Below, in pieces: positions 15,977-24,874 of a stretch of DNA of 63,644 nucleotides. Source of the DNA: Moritella dasanensis ArB 0140 (GTDB taxonomy: Bacteria > Pseudomonadota > Gammaproteobacteria > Enterobacterales > Moritellaceae); contig NZ_AKXQ01000028.1 of NCBI RefSeq assembly GCF_000276805.1, forward strand, positions 1 to 63,644, written 5' to 3'. The notes beneath the pieces are model-generated. The model saw only the letters and a list, made by a program, of their open reading frames with translations. It had not been told where the DNA came from and made no database searches. A program made the position numbers and the translations under genes. Each line of letters begins with the position of its first letter. Positions within the stretch are counted from its first letter, which is position 1.

Positions 15977-17758
15977 ATGACAAATCGACTGCCTAAGAAA
16001 ACCTCTTCGACTATATCGACGCTCAACGAACTTGCGACGTTGGCAAACTATTCCCTCATGGACACGCTCAACTGTGATCCTGATGCAACAGAAAACGGTG
16101 CTGATCATGCGCCGAGACAAGTATTCTCGGGCCATTATGTCCCCGTCAATCCTACTCCAATCAAAGATCCTGAGTATGTCGCGCACAGCAAAACCTTTTT
16201 TTCAGAGCTTGGTTTCGCTGACAGTATGGCTGAGTCCGCTGACTTCGTCCGCATGTTCTCTGGTGACCTTTCTCAGGTGCCAGTACCGATGCGCAAGGTC
16301 GGGTGGGCGAGCGGATATGCACTTTCAATCTACGGTACTGAATACATCCAGCAGTGCCCGTTCCGAACGGGTAACGGATATGGCGACGGTCGTGCAATGT
16401 CCGTGCTTGAGGCTGTTATCAAGGGTCAACGCTGGGAAATGCAGCTGAAAGGTGGCGGTCGTACGCCATATTGCCGCGGCGCAGATGGTCGCGCTGTCTT
16501 GCGGTCTAGTATCCGCGAGTTCTTGGCTCAGGAGCACATGCACGCACTGGGCGTTCCCACATCACGATCTTTAAGTTTGTACGTTTCAAAAACGGAGACG
16601 GTGAAGCGACCATGGTATTCGGAGGGCTCGCGTTCGGAAAATCCCGACATGCTTATATCTGAAGCCGTCGCCATTTCGACACGTGTCGCACCGTCGTTCA
16701 TCCGCGTTGGCCAACTCGAACTTTTCGCTCGCCGTGCCCGTACCAATGAACACCCAAAAGCGCTAGAAGAACTCGAGAAAATTGTGCTGCACTTGATTGA
16801 TCGAGAATACGCTGTCGCCGTCGATAAGCAACTCTCCACACCAGAAAAAGTGGTGTTGTTAGCACGTGAGTTTCGTAGCCGTCTTACGTCATTGGTAGCA
16901 AACTGGATCCGCGTCGGCTTTTGCCAGGGTAACTTCAACAGCGACAACTGCGCAGCTGGTGGCTTTACACTTGATTATGGTCCCTTCGGTTTTAGTGATG
17001 TGTTTAACCCGCATTATCAGCCTTGGACGGGCGGCGGTCATCATTTCTCGTTCATGAACCAAGCAAACGCTGCGGAGCGCAACTTCGGCATGTTTTGTTC
17101 GGCGTTACGACCGTTGCTGATATCAAATCAAGACTGTTTGCTAGCGCTTGACGAGATCCAAAGTGGGTTTTCGCAAGTAATGCACACGCAAATGAATAAG
17201 ATGTGGGCAGCTAAACTGGGGCTGGACTTAGATCTGAATACAGCATCTTACCAAACACGTTGTAACGAGCTGATCGGCGAGCTACAAACATTGCTGATGC
17301 AAGCGCCTGTCGATTACACAATTTTCTTCCGTGAGCTGTCGTCGATACCCGATGACATTGGTCCTCTCAAGAAAAGCTTTTACAATAGCCTATACAATGA
17401 GACGGCGCATGATAAAGACAGCCAAGAGTTGGACAAGTACTGGGCAGAGTGGCTCGAAAAATGGAAAATGCTCCTCAACAGCGCCAATGACGCGAATGCT
17501 ACGTCGCCCCGAACCAGCGATGAAATCTCTAGGCAGATGAAGCTCGTTAACCCAAAATACATCTTGCGAGAGTGGTTTGTTATGCCGGCTTATCAGCAAG
17601 CAACTGCGGGTGATTATTCTCTCATTCGAGAGCTGCAGGACGTGATGACACAGCCATATGCTGAGCAATCGAAGGAGGTGGAGGATAAATACTATCGATT
17701 GAAACCGCTGGAGTTTTTTGAGGTGGGTGGATTGTCTCATCTTAGTTGTTCGTCGTGA
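15977..17758 (+). CDS. selO: SelO/YdiU family protein adenylyltransferase
   Basis: The 593-residue protein has the SelO hallmarks: [37 protein letters not shown], and the kinase-like catalytic segment NFNSDN with DYGPFGF. Asp323, Asn324 and Asp333 have the same 10-residue spacing as the catalytic and metal-binding residues of Pseudomonas SelO (D252, N253, D262). SelO transfers AMP to hydroxyl side chains of redox proteins under oxidative stress. The residues before NFNSDN read FCQGN where most bacterial SelOs have a VHG. It is about 110 residues longer than E. coli YdiU and has visibly higher GC and C-rich codons than its neighbours, suggesting a separate origin. No selenocysteine-like C-terminus is certain (it ends HLSCSS). 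Confidence 0.88.
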   Translation: MTNRLPKKTSSTISTLNELATLANYSLMDTLNCDPDATENGADHAPRQVFSGHYVPVNPTPIKDPEYVAHSKTFFSELGFADSMAESADFVRMFSGDLSQVPVPMRKVGWASGYALSIYGTEYIQQCPFRTGNGYGDGRAMSVLEAVIKGQRWEMQLKGGGRTPYCRGADGRAVLRSSIREFLAQEHMHALGVPTSRSLSLYVSKTETVKRPWYSEGSRSENPDMLISEAVAISTRVAPSFIRVGQLELFARRARTNEHPKALEELEKIVLHLIDREYAVAVDKQLSTPEKVVLLAREFRSRLTSLVANWIRVGFCQGNFNSDNCAAGGFTLDYGPFGFSDVFNPHYQPWTGGGHHFSFMNQANAAERNFGMFCSALRPLLISNQDCLLALDEIQSGFSQVMHTQMNKMWAAKLGLDLDLNTASYQTRCNELIGELQTLLMQAPVDYTIFFRELSSIPDDIGPLKKSFYNSLYNETAHDKDSQELDKYWAEWLEKWKMLLNSANDANATSPRTSDEISRQMKLVNPKYILREWFVMPAYQQATAGDYSLIRELQDVMTQPYAEQSKEVEDKYYRLKPLEFFEVGGLSHLSCSS

Positions 17759-17864
17759 TGCTTAGGACTAAAAAACTAGTAACTGATCTTGCTTAGGTAG
17801 TTATCTCACTCAATTTCCAATTCAATGCTACCTTTATGGTAAACAAACACATAAGGATATTGAA

Positions 17865-18485
17865 ATGGATTTTGATTGGGTAGAGTGGTTTGGTTATCTC
17901 GCATCGTTAGTTGTACTAGTGTCCCTGACAATGACGTCAATCATCAAGCTGCGGGTGATTAACTTCATCGGTTGTATTCTGTTTGCGATATTTGCCTATT
18001 TTATTGATTCTTTACCGACCATGTTAATGAACCTAGGGATAGCCGGCATCAATGTTTACTTCTTATGGAAAATTCATTCGACCGAGGAACAGTTCAAGCT
18101 GATTGTGGCAGCGGTTCATTCTGAATATTTTGAGCATTTCATTTCAACAAATCAAAGTGACATTGAACGGCAAACCACGGTAGATGAACTTCGAGAAGCC
18201 AATACGGTGTTTTATATGCTCAGGAATAACAGCATAGCGGGTGTATTAGCGGGGAATAATAATGACCAAGGCGAACTGTCAGTGCTATTGGACTTTGTTA
18301 CGCCGGAATACCGTGATTTTAAGTTGGCGGATTATTACTATAAGTCGCACCCTGATGTACTCAAACACAGAGGGGTTAATACACTGATGGCGAAACCAAC
18401 CACGCAGGAACAAAGAGATTACTTACTCAAAGTGGGCTTTCAGGTTGTTGATGGATCTGAAGGGCTTTATCAGAAACAGCTTTAA
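17865..18485 (+). CDS. YgjV-like inner membrane protein with C-terminal soluble domain
   Basis: The first 70 residues form three hydrophobic helices (FGYLASLVVLVSLTM, INFIGCILFAIFAYF, LMNLGIAGINVYFLWKI), the pattern of YgjV-family proteins. The remaining 130 residues are soluble and end with a segment, LADYYYKSHPDVLKHRG then LLKVGFQVVDG, resembling the end of an acetyltransferase-like (GNAT) fold; that comparison is inference. The start follows ATAAGGATATTGAA. The function is not known. Confidence 0.7.
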   Translation: MDFDWVEWFGYLASLVVLVSLTMTSIIKLRVINFIGCILFAIFAYFIDSLPTMLMNLGIAGINVYFLWKIHSTEEQFKLIVAAVHSEYFEHFISTNQSDIERQTTVDELREANTVFYMLRNNSIAGVLAGNNNDQGELSVLLDFVTPEYRDFKLADYYYKSHPDVLKHRGVNTLMAKPTTQEQRDYLLKVGFQVVDGSEGLYQKQL

Positions 18486-18840
18486 TGGGTAGCTAGCACC
18501 CCCCAACAATGTAGATCTCACTTAGACATAACATCCTCTGTAATCCCTGCAAGTATTAGCCATGTACATCATCATGTGTTTTATTCCTACCTAATTCTTC
18601 TTGTCATAAATTCTGTTCAATTTCGTTACTTTCAATATTTAGCCATAAATTATCATCAAGTTAACGGTGGTTTTATTTATTTCTCGTTCGTTCAGATTTA
18701 CTTAACTCTAGGTTAACTTCATTCTAATATTCTTAACTTACAGTGAGGGGTATACTCTCGGCTCTTAGAAAGAGAGAGCCAAATATGTTTGAATTCATTA
18801 CTAATTCCTCATTAAAAAACACATCTATTAATTATTAATA
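18486..18840. other. Intergenic region, no gene seen
   Basis: This AT-rich stretch between the YgjV-like gene and the respiratory cluster has no convincing coding frame. An inverted repeat GGCTCT/AGAGCC at 18760-18780 and a 17-codon frame just after it (MFEFITNSS...) are the only structured elements. Promoters for the cluster may lie here, but I could not identify one with confidence. Confidence 0.5.
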
Positions 18841-19008
18841 ATGGCTTATCAATAATTGCTATCACTACCGGCTTATTGTGTCTTACGCCGCGGCTTCTCT
18901 AATGACAATGCTGTGCGCTCTAAGGCTGATCATATCAGTCCAGGGGCAAAGGCGGACAATCGTATAGATCACTATACTCGTAGCATGATGGTGCAAGCTG
19001 CAGCTTAA
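18841..19008 (+). pseudogene. Small open frame with one in-frame stop
   Basis: From ATG 18841 the frame reads MAYQ, a TAA, then 50 codons ending at TAA 19006. The 50 codons after the stop look protein-like (VLRRGFSNDNAVRSKADH, then DNRIDHYTRSMMVQAAA) and are followed 75 bp later by ccoN. It may be a small gene inactivated by one nonsense codon, or a gene starting at TTG 18856. I do not recognise the family. Confidence 0.35.
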
Positions 19009-19083
19009 TTTAAACGCCTGCCTAGGTATTTAACCATTAAAAAACACACATCACATTAACCGATGTAAACAGGGAACATACCC

Positions 19084-20481
19084 ATGTATGAAAATGAAGA
19101 AAAACTAACGAAAGCATTTGTTATTGCCGCCATCATTTGGGGCGTTATAGGCATGTGCATGGGTTTAATGGCAGCTCTGCAGCTATATCTACCGCAATTG
19201 AATTTTGCCAATGAGTATATAAATTTCGGGAAAATAAGACCCTTGCATACTAACGCCATCATCTTTGGATTGGTTTGCAACTTTATAATCGGTCTGTCGT
19301 TATACATAGTGGCAAAAACATCAGTCGTGAATCTAGTATCCAAAGGTTTATCGTGGTTCTTGTTCTGGGGTTGGCAGATAACATTGGTAATCGGCCTTAT
19401 CTCAATCGCTTTAGGGTATACATCAACCAAAGAATACGCCGAATTTGAGTGGCCAATTGATATCGCTATTGTGGTTCTTTGGTTAACGTTTGGGTATATC
19501 TTCTTTGGAACGCTAGCGAAAAGAAAAACAAAGCATATATTTGTTTCAAACTGGTTCAGCGGTGGTGTCATTATTGTTATCGGCTTAATTTATTTGATAA
19601 ACAATTTAGCCATTCCCGTGTATGCATTTAAAGGTTACTCCATATTTTCTGGTGCGAGTGATGCACTTGTACAGTGGTGGTGGGGACATAATGCAGTTGG
19701 CTTCTTATTGACAGCTGGTTTTGTGGGTACCAACTACTATTTCATTCCCAAGTTAGTTAATAGACCCATTTATTCATATCGACTGTCTTTAATTACTTTT
19801 TGGGGCTTAATCGGCTTTTATACTTGGGCTGGTACACACCATTTACTCTTTACATCCGTGCCATCTTGGATTCAAAATATTGGCGTAGTGATGTCTATTC
19901 TATTGTGGATCCCGTCATGGGCTGGCGCATTTAATGCTTGGATGACGTGTACTTCCAATAAAGAAGAATTGAAAACAAACCCCGTTGTCTGGTTTTTCTT
20001 ATCGTCAATCGCCTATTACGCATTAGCGACGTTTGAAGGGCCTCTTATGGCTATCAGATGGTTCAATATGATAGCTCACAATACGAGCTGGGTTATAGGA
20101 CACGTTCACTCTGGCGCGTTAGGTTGGGTTGGCATGACGTGTATAGCAACCTTCTACTATTTCATTCCTAAGTTATACAAAAAAGAACTCTACTCATATG
20201 GCTTAGTTAAGGTGCATTTTGTACTCGCTCACATAGGCGTACTATTCTACATAGTCTCCCTGTGGATCGGTGGTATAGGGCAAGGTGTTAAATCGTTAAG
20301 CCTTACTGAGTCTGGTTCTCTTACTTATTCGTTTGTTGATATTTTACGATTTATGGAACCCTATATGCTCGGACGTGCAATTGGTGGGGCGCTGTTTATC
20401 TTGGGTATGTTAGTGATGGTATATAACCTCATCATGACGGTGAAAAAACCACAAAAAGTAGTTATTGAAGGAGCATATTAA
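19084..20481 (+). CDS. ccoN: cbb3-type cytochrome c oxidase subunit I
   Basis: The 465-residue membrane protein has about 12 helices and the ligands of the cbb3 catalytic subunit: RPLHTNA (His55, low-spin haem b), WWWGHNAVGF (His202, Cu-B), THH (His252/253, Cu-B) and GHVHSG (His340 and His342, haem ligands), with YSYR near the position of the cross-linked tyrosine. It reduces O2 to water in the inner membrane with high affinity. Its stop overlaps the ccoO start. It diverges noticeably from textbook CcoN, for example HTNAIIFGLV where HTNAVIFAFG is common, so it may be a second, specialised oxidase. Confidence 0.92.
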   Translation: MYENEEKLTKAFVIAAIIWGVIGMCMGLMAALQLYLPQLNFANEYINFGKIRPLHTNAIIFGLVCNFIIGLSLYIVAKTSVVNLVSKGLSWFLFWGWQITLVIGLISIALGYTSTKEYAEFEWPIDIAIVVLWLTFGYIFFGTLAKRKTKHIFVSNWFSGGVIIVIGLIYLINNLAIPVYAFKGYSIFSGASDALVQWWWGHNAVGFLLTAGFVGTNYYFIPKLVNRPIYSYRLSLITFWGLIGFYTWAGTHHLLFTSVPSWIQNIGVVMSILLWIPSWAGAFNAWMTCTSNKEELKTNPVVWFFLSSIAYYALATFEGPLMAIRWFNMIAHNTSWVIGHVHSGALGWVGMTCIATFYYFIPKLYKKELYSYGLVKVHFVLAHIGVLFYIVSLWIGGIGQGVKSLSLTESGSLTYSFVDILRFMEPYMLGRAIGGALFILGMLVMVYNLIMTVKKPQKVVIEGAY

Positions 20482-21098
20482 TGGAAGAGTCAATATCCAA
20501 GTCAGTAATGGCTTTTATCACTATCACGACTGTCGTGGTCTTATTTTCATTCTTTGTGTGGGTTTTCCCTGGGTTCTTCTTCACCAACGATCTTAAAGAA
20601 ATAACGACAGCTAAACCATACACAGCTTTAGAGTTAGCTGGACGGGATGTTTATATGGCTGAAGGTTGCGTGGCATGCCATACCCAGATGGTTAGAAACT
20701 TGGAACCGGAAAGAAAAAGATACGGTCGTCCTAATAAAATGGAAGATGATGTTTATGAGTTTAACTTTTTGTGGAGCTCACAAAGAACTGGCCCTGATTT
20801 AACTAATATTGGTTTGAAGTACACAGAAGGCTGGCACAAACAGCATCTAATCAATCCTCAGGCAATTGTACCAGCCTCAATCATGCCGCAATATCCGTGG
20901 CTGTTTGAAAAGAAACTTAACGTTAGTCATGTTATTGCTTCAATGAAAGCGATGAAAAAGCTAGGTGTTCCGTATACAGACACGCAAATTGAAAATTCAT
21001 CAAGCAAAGTGGAAGGTAAAACAAAAGGTGATGCGCTTGTTGCTTACTTGATGAGTCTTGGCGTAGATACGCGTGAAAAAGGTGGGGATTTAAATTAA
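20481..21098 (+). CDS. ccoO: cbb3 oxidase monohaem cytochrome c subunit II
   Basis: The 205-residue protein has one N-terminal membrane anchor (MAFITITTVVVLFSFFVWVF) and a single haem c site, CVACH, at residues 63-67, followed by TQMVRNLEPERKRYGR, a strongly conserved CcoO segment. A later MPQYPWLF contains the methionine that is the likely sixth haem ligand. It carries electrons from CcoP to CcoN. It shares one base with the ccoN stop and one with the ccoP start, so the three genes are translationally coupled. Confidence 0.93.
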   Translation: MEESISKSVMAFITITTVVVLFSFFVWVFPGFFFTNDLKEITTAKPYTALELAGRDVYMAEGCVACHTQMVRNLEPERKRYGRPNKMEDDVYEFNFLWSSQRTGPDLTNIGLKYTEGWHKQHLINPQAIVPASIMPQYPWLFEKKLNVSHVIASMKAMKKLGVPYTDTQIENSSSKVEGKTKGDALVAYLMSLGVDTREKGGDLN

Positions 21099-22564
21099 TG
21101 GAATCCATGAACATATTATCAAGCGTACTATCGATTATCTTCTTTTTTATCATGGTTGCAGTTATTTATTCACAGTTCCGAAAGAACAAAACTGCAGACA
21201 GTAATAAAACAATAGAGCAATTTGATGGGATTGATGAAAAAGATGCACCAATTCCTAAGGTTTTCTTTGTTGCGTATCTTATTGCATTTATAGGGGCAAT
21301 TGTTTATGTCCTTCTATATCCAAGTTTAGCTTCTTGGAAAGGGTTTATCGGTTGGACCGAGAATGATGACGCGTATGTGGCTAAATCAATTGATATAAAC
21401 AATAACATTAACGCAATAATCAATGCGAATACCGATGAACAAGTCTTTACTCTGTTACAAAAAGATCCGCTTGTTTTACAGAGTGGTAAATCGCTATTTG
21501 GTGATAATTGTTCTGCTTGTCATGGTCAAGATGCTAAGGGGCAATATAACTACCCGAGTTTAGTTGATAAAGACTGGTTATACGGTGGCTCACCTCAAGA
21601 TGTCTATACGACAATACATAATGGGCGCAAGGGTAAAATGCCAGCTTGGAAAGGTGTACTGAGCGGTAAAGACATAGATGAGCTTACGCAGTATGTGTCT
21701 GATCTAAATAAAGGACCATTTAAAAGCAATGCGCTTTTCGATGCTAATTGTTCATCATGTCACGGCAAAGATGCCCAAGGTACACATGGCGTAGGGGCGC
21801 CTAACTTAACGGATGATATCTGGCTTCATGGTTCAGCTAAAGCTGATATCAAACGTAATATTGAGAATGGCATGAGTAATGAAATGCCTGATTTTGGTGA
21901 GCGACTTAGCAGAAATCAAATATTGTCTTTAACCTCTTATATTGTATCCCTACAGAGTGAACCACAAGACAATATCGATTTTATGCAAGCGAACACTTAT
22001 ATCTTCTCTCGAAATGAACAGCAATTGCCAGCAGTGTTAACGGCTTGTGTGGCCTGTCATGGCGCTGATGGTCTTGGTGCTTTACCTGGAGCGCCTAAGT
22101 TAGCAGGATTAAAGCAAGCGTATATCTATAACCAATTGAACTTGTTTGTATCTGGTTTAAGAAAAAATGCAACGATGCAAAATATAGTTGCCGGCTTAGA
22201 TGTGAAAGATAAGTTACTTGCTGCTAGCTATTTCAGCTCTCTCGATTCACCTGCGATAAGTAAAATCACTCCAGAGAAATCAGCAGACGGTCTCATTAAT
22301 GATCCTACTGAGCGCCTGATATTCCAAGGTGATTGGCAACGCGCTATTCCTGCTTGTTCTACTTGTCACGGTCAAGAAACTGAAGGTAGTCCATCATTTC
22401 CAAGATTGGCAGGTCAATCATCTGACTATTTAGAGAAACAATTATTTGACTGGAGAACGGGCGATAGAACCGGTGATCAAGGTCATATGATGCAAAACGT
22501 CGTTAACAAGCTAACAGATGATGAAATTAAATCCCTGTCGAAATATTTATCAAAAATGAAATAA
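21098..22564 (+). CDS. ccoP: Tetrahaem CcoP-like subunit with CcoQ-like N-terminal helix
   Basis: This 488-residue protein begins with a short helix (SVLSIIFFFIMVAVIY) and basic tail like CcoQ, then a CcoP-type anchor ending YPSLASWKGFIGWTEND. Four CxxCH motifs follow, at Cys138, Cys218, Cys317 and Cys420. The first two pairs match the usual dihaem CcoP body (SACHGQDAKG..., SSCHGKDAQG...). The last two, with GLGALPGAPKLAGLK and GSPSFPRLAGQS, look like a cytochrome c4-type dihaem unit. Ordinary CcoP has about 300 residues and two haems, so this is an extended form that could accept electrons directly from a periplasmic donor. Confidence 0.9.
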   Translation: MESMNILSSVLSIIFFFIMVAVIYSQFRKNKTADSNKTIEQFDGIDEKDAPIPKVFFVAYLIAFIGAIVYVLLYPSLASWKGFIGWTENDDAYVAKSIDINNNINAIINANTDEQVFTLLQKDPLVLQSGKSLFGDNCSACHGQDAKGQYNYPSLVDKDWLYGGSPQDVYTTIHNGRKGKMPAWKGVLSGKDIDELTQYVSDLNKGPFKSNALFDANCSSCHGKDAQGTHGVGAPNLTDDIWLHGSAKADIKRNIENGMSNEMPDFGERLSRNQILSLTSYIVSLQSEPQDNIDFMQANTYIFSRNEQQLPAVLTACVACHGADGLGALPGAPKLAGLKQAYIYNQLNLFVSGLRKNATMQNIVAGLDVKDKLLAASYFSSLDSPAISKITPEKSADGLINDPTERLIFQGDWQRAIPACSTCHGQETEGSPSFPRLAGQSSDYLEKQLFDWRTGDRTGDQGHMMQNVVNKLTDDEIKSLSKYLSKMK

Positions 22565-22612
22565 CCTGTGAGCAAATGAAAGGCCAATAGATCGAAGGTT
22601 AACAGCTCAAAG

Positions 22613-22692
22613 ATTAATAGATTAATAGATTAATAGATTAATAGATTAATAGGTTAATAGGTTAATAGGTTAATAGATTGAAAGATTAATAG
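22613..22692. repeat. Octanucleotide tandem repeat, 10 units
   Basis: Ten 8-bp units run without interruption: five ATTAATAG, three GTTAATAG, one ATTGAAAG and a final ATTAATAG. Degenerate units precede it. It lies between ccoP and the sorA start, ending 12 bp before the ATG, with AGGA (22691-22694) overlapping its end as the probable ribosome binding site. Such tracts can change length by slipped pairing. Confidence 0.9.
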
Positions 22693-22704
22693 GATACCGT
22701 AATT

Positions 22705-23958
22705 ATGAAAATGAATAAGTTAAGAAGGGAAATCATTAAAGCTGGTGGCTATGTCGCTTTAGCTGCTGCACCATTAACGGCTTTCTCTAAAGAGTTTATG
22801 AAAGACGGGCAAATGTATTCGGATGGTGAAGGGGTGAGCTATGCCGATGGCCCTAAGCCTGTATTAAGCAATTTTCCGCAAAAAGATAATGTTGTGATCG
22901 TACATACTCGACCACCTCATCTTGAAACGCCTTTTAATGTATTCAATGAAGGACTAATAACACCAAATAACCGTTTCTTTGTTCGTTATCATTTAGCAGA
23001 CGTCCCTGTAGCCATAGACACTGATAAGTACACTATTACTATTTCAGGGGCTGTTGATAAGGAAGTTACATTAAGCTTGGCTGAATTAAAGTCGATTGAA
23101 GGCCAACAAGAAATTGTAGCTGTACAACAGTGTACTGGTAATAGCCGAGGCTATTCATCACCACGTGTTTATGGTGCGCAATTAAGTAATGGCGCTATGG
23201 GTAATGCGAAGTTCAAAGGCGTGCCACTTAAAAACGTGTTAGCGAAAGCGGGTATTTCTAGTGCTGCGACAAGTGTCATCATTGATGGTTTAGATAAGCC
23301 GGTACGAGATACGACTCCAGATTTTCAAAAATCATTACCTATTGACCATATTATGACGGGCGAACCTATGCTTGTTTGGGAAATGAATGGTGAACCTTTA
23401 CCGTTTTTAAATGGCTTTCCAGTGAAATTAATCGTTCCGGGTTGGTATGCAACATATTGGGTTAAACATGTATCGCACCTTAAAGTTATAGAGGATAAGT
23501 TTGATAACTTTGATGCGTTCTTTATGACAACTGCATACCGTCTACCTGATAACGATTCTAAGAGTGAATTACCAACTGCCAGGGCGAAAACGACGTTACC
23601 TGTAAATCGTTTCCCAATAAGAAGTTTTGTTACTAGCTTAGAAAATGGTGATGAAGTTAACGCTGCAACCAGTATTGAAATTAAAGGGATAGCTTTTGAT
23701 AGTGGCAGTGGTATCAAAAAAGTTGAAGTTTCAGTCGATGGTGGGAATAAGTGGATACAAGCAGCGCTTGGTGAAAATCTTGGTCGCTTTTCCTTTCGAG
23801 GTTGGAAGTTAAGCCATAATTTTAATGAAAAAGGCAGAACGCTTGTGATGGTAAGAGCAACAGGTAAGAGTGGTGAGACACAACCTGTTAATGCATCTTG
23901 GAATCATGGCGGTTATAACCGAAACGCGATTGAACGAACAAGTATTAAGGTGGTTTAA
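22705..23958 (+). CDS. sorA: Sulfite dehydrogenase molybdopterin subunit, SorA-like
   Basis: The 417-residue protein starts with a Tat-type signal (NKLRREIIKAGGYVALAA), so it is folded before export to the periplasm. It has a sulfite oxidase-family molybdopterin domain with QQCTGNSRG, where Cys143 is the predicted molybdenum ligand, and NGFPVKLIVPGW. A C-terminal dimerisation domain with a Mo-co dimer pattern (GSGIKKVEVSVDGG) follows. SorA oxidises sulfite to sulfate and hands electrons to a cytochrome c. It is directly followed by a dihaem cytochrome c and preceded by cbb3 genes, giving a complete route from sulfite to oxygen. Activity on other substrates cannot be excluded. Confidence 0.85.
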   Translation: MKMNKLRREIIKAGGYVALAAAPLTAFSKEFMKDGQMYSDGEGVSYADGPKPVLSNFPQKDNVVIVHTRPPHLETPFNVFNEGLITPNNRFFVRYHLADVPVAIDTDKYTITISGAVDKEVTLSLAELKSIEGQQEIVAVQQCTGNSRGYSSPRVYGAQLSNGAMGNAKFKGVPLKNVLAKAGISSAATSVIIDGLDKPVRDTTPDFQKSLPIDHIMTGEPMLVWEMNGEPLPFLNGFPVKLIVPGWYATYWVKHVSHLKVIEDKFDNFDAFFMTTAYRLPDNDSKSELPTARAKTTLPVNRFPIRSFVTSLENGDEVNAATSIEIKGIAFDSGSGIKKVEVSVDGGNKWIQAALGENLGRFSFRGWKLSHNFNEKGRTLVMVRATGKSGETQPVNASWNHGGYNRNAIERTSIKVV

Positions 23959-24561
23959 ATGCGGTTTTTACTTATTATATTAGCGCTATGTTCATTGACT
24001 GTTAAAGCTGAGATCGTATCAATAACCTTACCTATGGATAATACCAAGCTTAAGCCGTCGACATTACCTGGATATGGTCTTGCGCAATCTAAATGTCACC
24101 TTTGTCATTCAGTCGATTACGTTATGTATCAACCACCAGAGATGGATTTAAAAGAGTGGACTGGTGAGATGTATAAAATGCGTAACGCTTACGGTGCACC
24201 TATTAGTATGGGGGAGGCTAAGGTTATTGCCGCTTATTTGTCAGTTGCTTATGGCTCTGCAAAAGAAACGGATGCAGAAATAATTGCCTTAACTAAACTC
24301 GCTAGTACCAAAAAAATCTATCAGCCTGATAACTTAGATGTGAAATCATTATTATCTGATAATGATTGTTTAACGTGTCATAAAGATGCGGGCGTTTCCT
24401 CTATTAAACACATACGAGCTAAATATGAGGGAACGGATAATGCGGTTGATAGATTGGGAGTTGCTATTAAGTCAGGTGGTCTTGGTATGCCTAAACCACC
24501 TATCAATCGCCATGAATCAGAAGCGATTGCAAAATACATCCTAGGGGAAAGTGCGAAATAG
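23959..24561 (+). CDS. Dihaem cytochrome c, SorB-like partner
   Basis: The 200-residue protein has a cleavable signal peptide (MRFLLIILALCSLTVKA) and two haem c sites, CHLCH at residues 46-50 and CLTCH at 137-141. The first half, with VMYQPPEMDLKEW and AAYLSVAYG, resembles the SorB cytochrome that accepts electrons from SorA. The second half is an additional class I type domain ending MPKPPINRHESEAIAKYIL, where the methionine is the likely axial ligand. Known SorB proteins usually have one haem. It starts one base after the sorA stop. Confidence 0.82.
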   Translation: MRFLLIILALCSLTVKAEIVSITLPMDNTKLKPSTLPGYGLAQSKCHLCHSVDYVMYQPPEMDLKEWTGEMYKMRNAYGAPISMGEAKVIAAYLSVAYGSAKETDAEIIALTKLASTKKIYQPDNLDVKSLLSDNDCLTCHKDAGVSSIKHIRAKYEGTDNAVDRLGVAIKSGGLGMPKPPINRHESEAIAKYILGESAK

Positions 24562-24597
24562 GGACCAAGGTGCAATTTATCGACTAGATATAAAATC

Positions 24598-24624
24598 AAA
24601 CCGTTGTTGTTATAGCGGTTTTTT
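24598..24624 (+). terminator. Terminator after the respiratory cluster
   Basis: AAACCG at 24598-24603 pairs with CGGTTT at 24616-24621, continuing into a run of T. It lies 37 bp after the cytochrome stop. The remaining gap to tehB (24625-24874) contains no convincing gene: a 60-codon frame overlapping this hairpin has no ribosome binding site and starts inside the cytochrome gene. Confidence 0.6.
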
Positions 24625-24874
24625 CACATCTGAAGGCATCTTCACTAGGGCACGTGCAGACAACATAGCGATCAATTTTGAACTGGGCGGTGAGTTGCAT
24701 GAAAATTATGTATTTATTCTCACTAACACATAACAAATAAGTTCAATCAGAATGACATTGCTTTCTAGCAGAATAATGAGTCAGAAATAACGATGGAAAT
24801 GACTTTTCTCAATTTCATTCACCAATATCAGTAGTAAGATAATAACCCTCATTAAACAAATTAAAGTGGTTACC

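Noticed and set aside
18926-18938. CTGAT-CAT-ATCAG as an FNR site before ccoN
   Set aside because: The spacer is 3 bp instead of 4, outer bases differ from TTGAT/ATCAA, and it lies inside a coding-like frame.
22613-22692. Octamer array as CRISPR or iteron origin
   Set aside because: Units are too short and contiguous for CRISPR, and no replication gene or DnaA box is nearby.
24551-24733. 60-codon frame after the dihaem cytochrome
   Set aside because: It begins inside the cytochrome gene and spans the terminator; no ribosome binding site.
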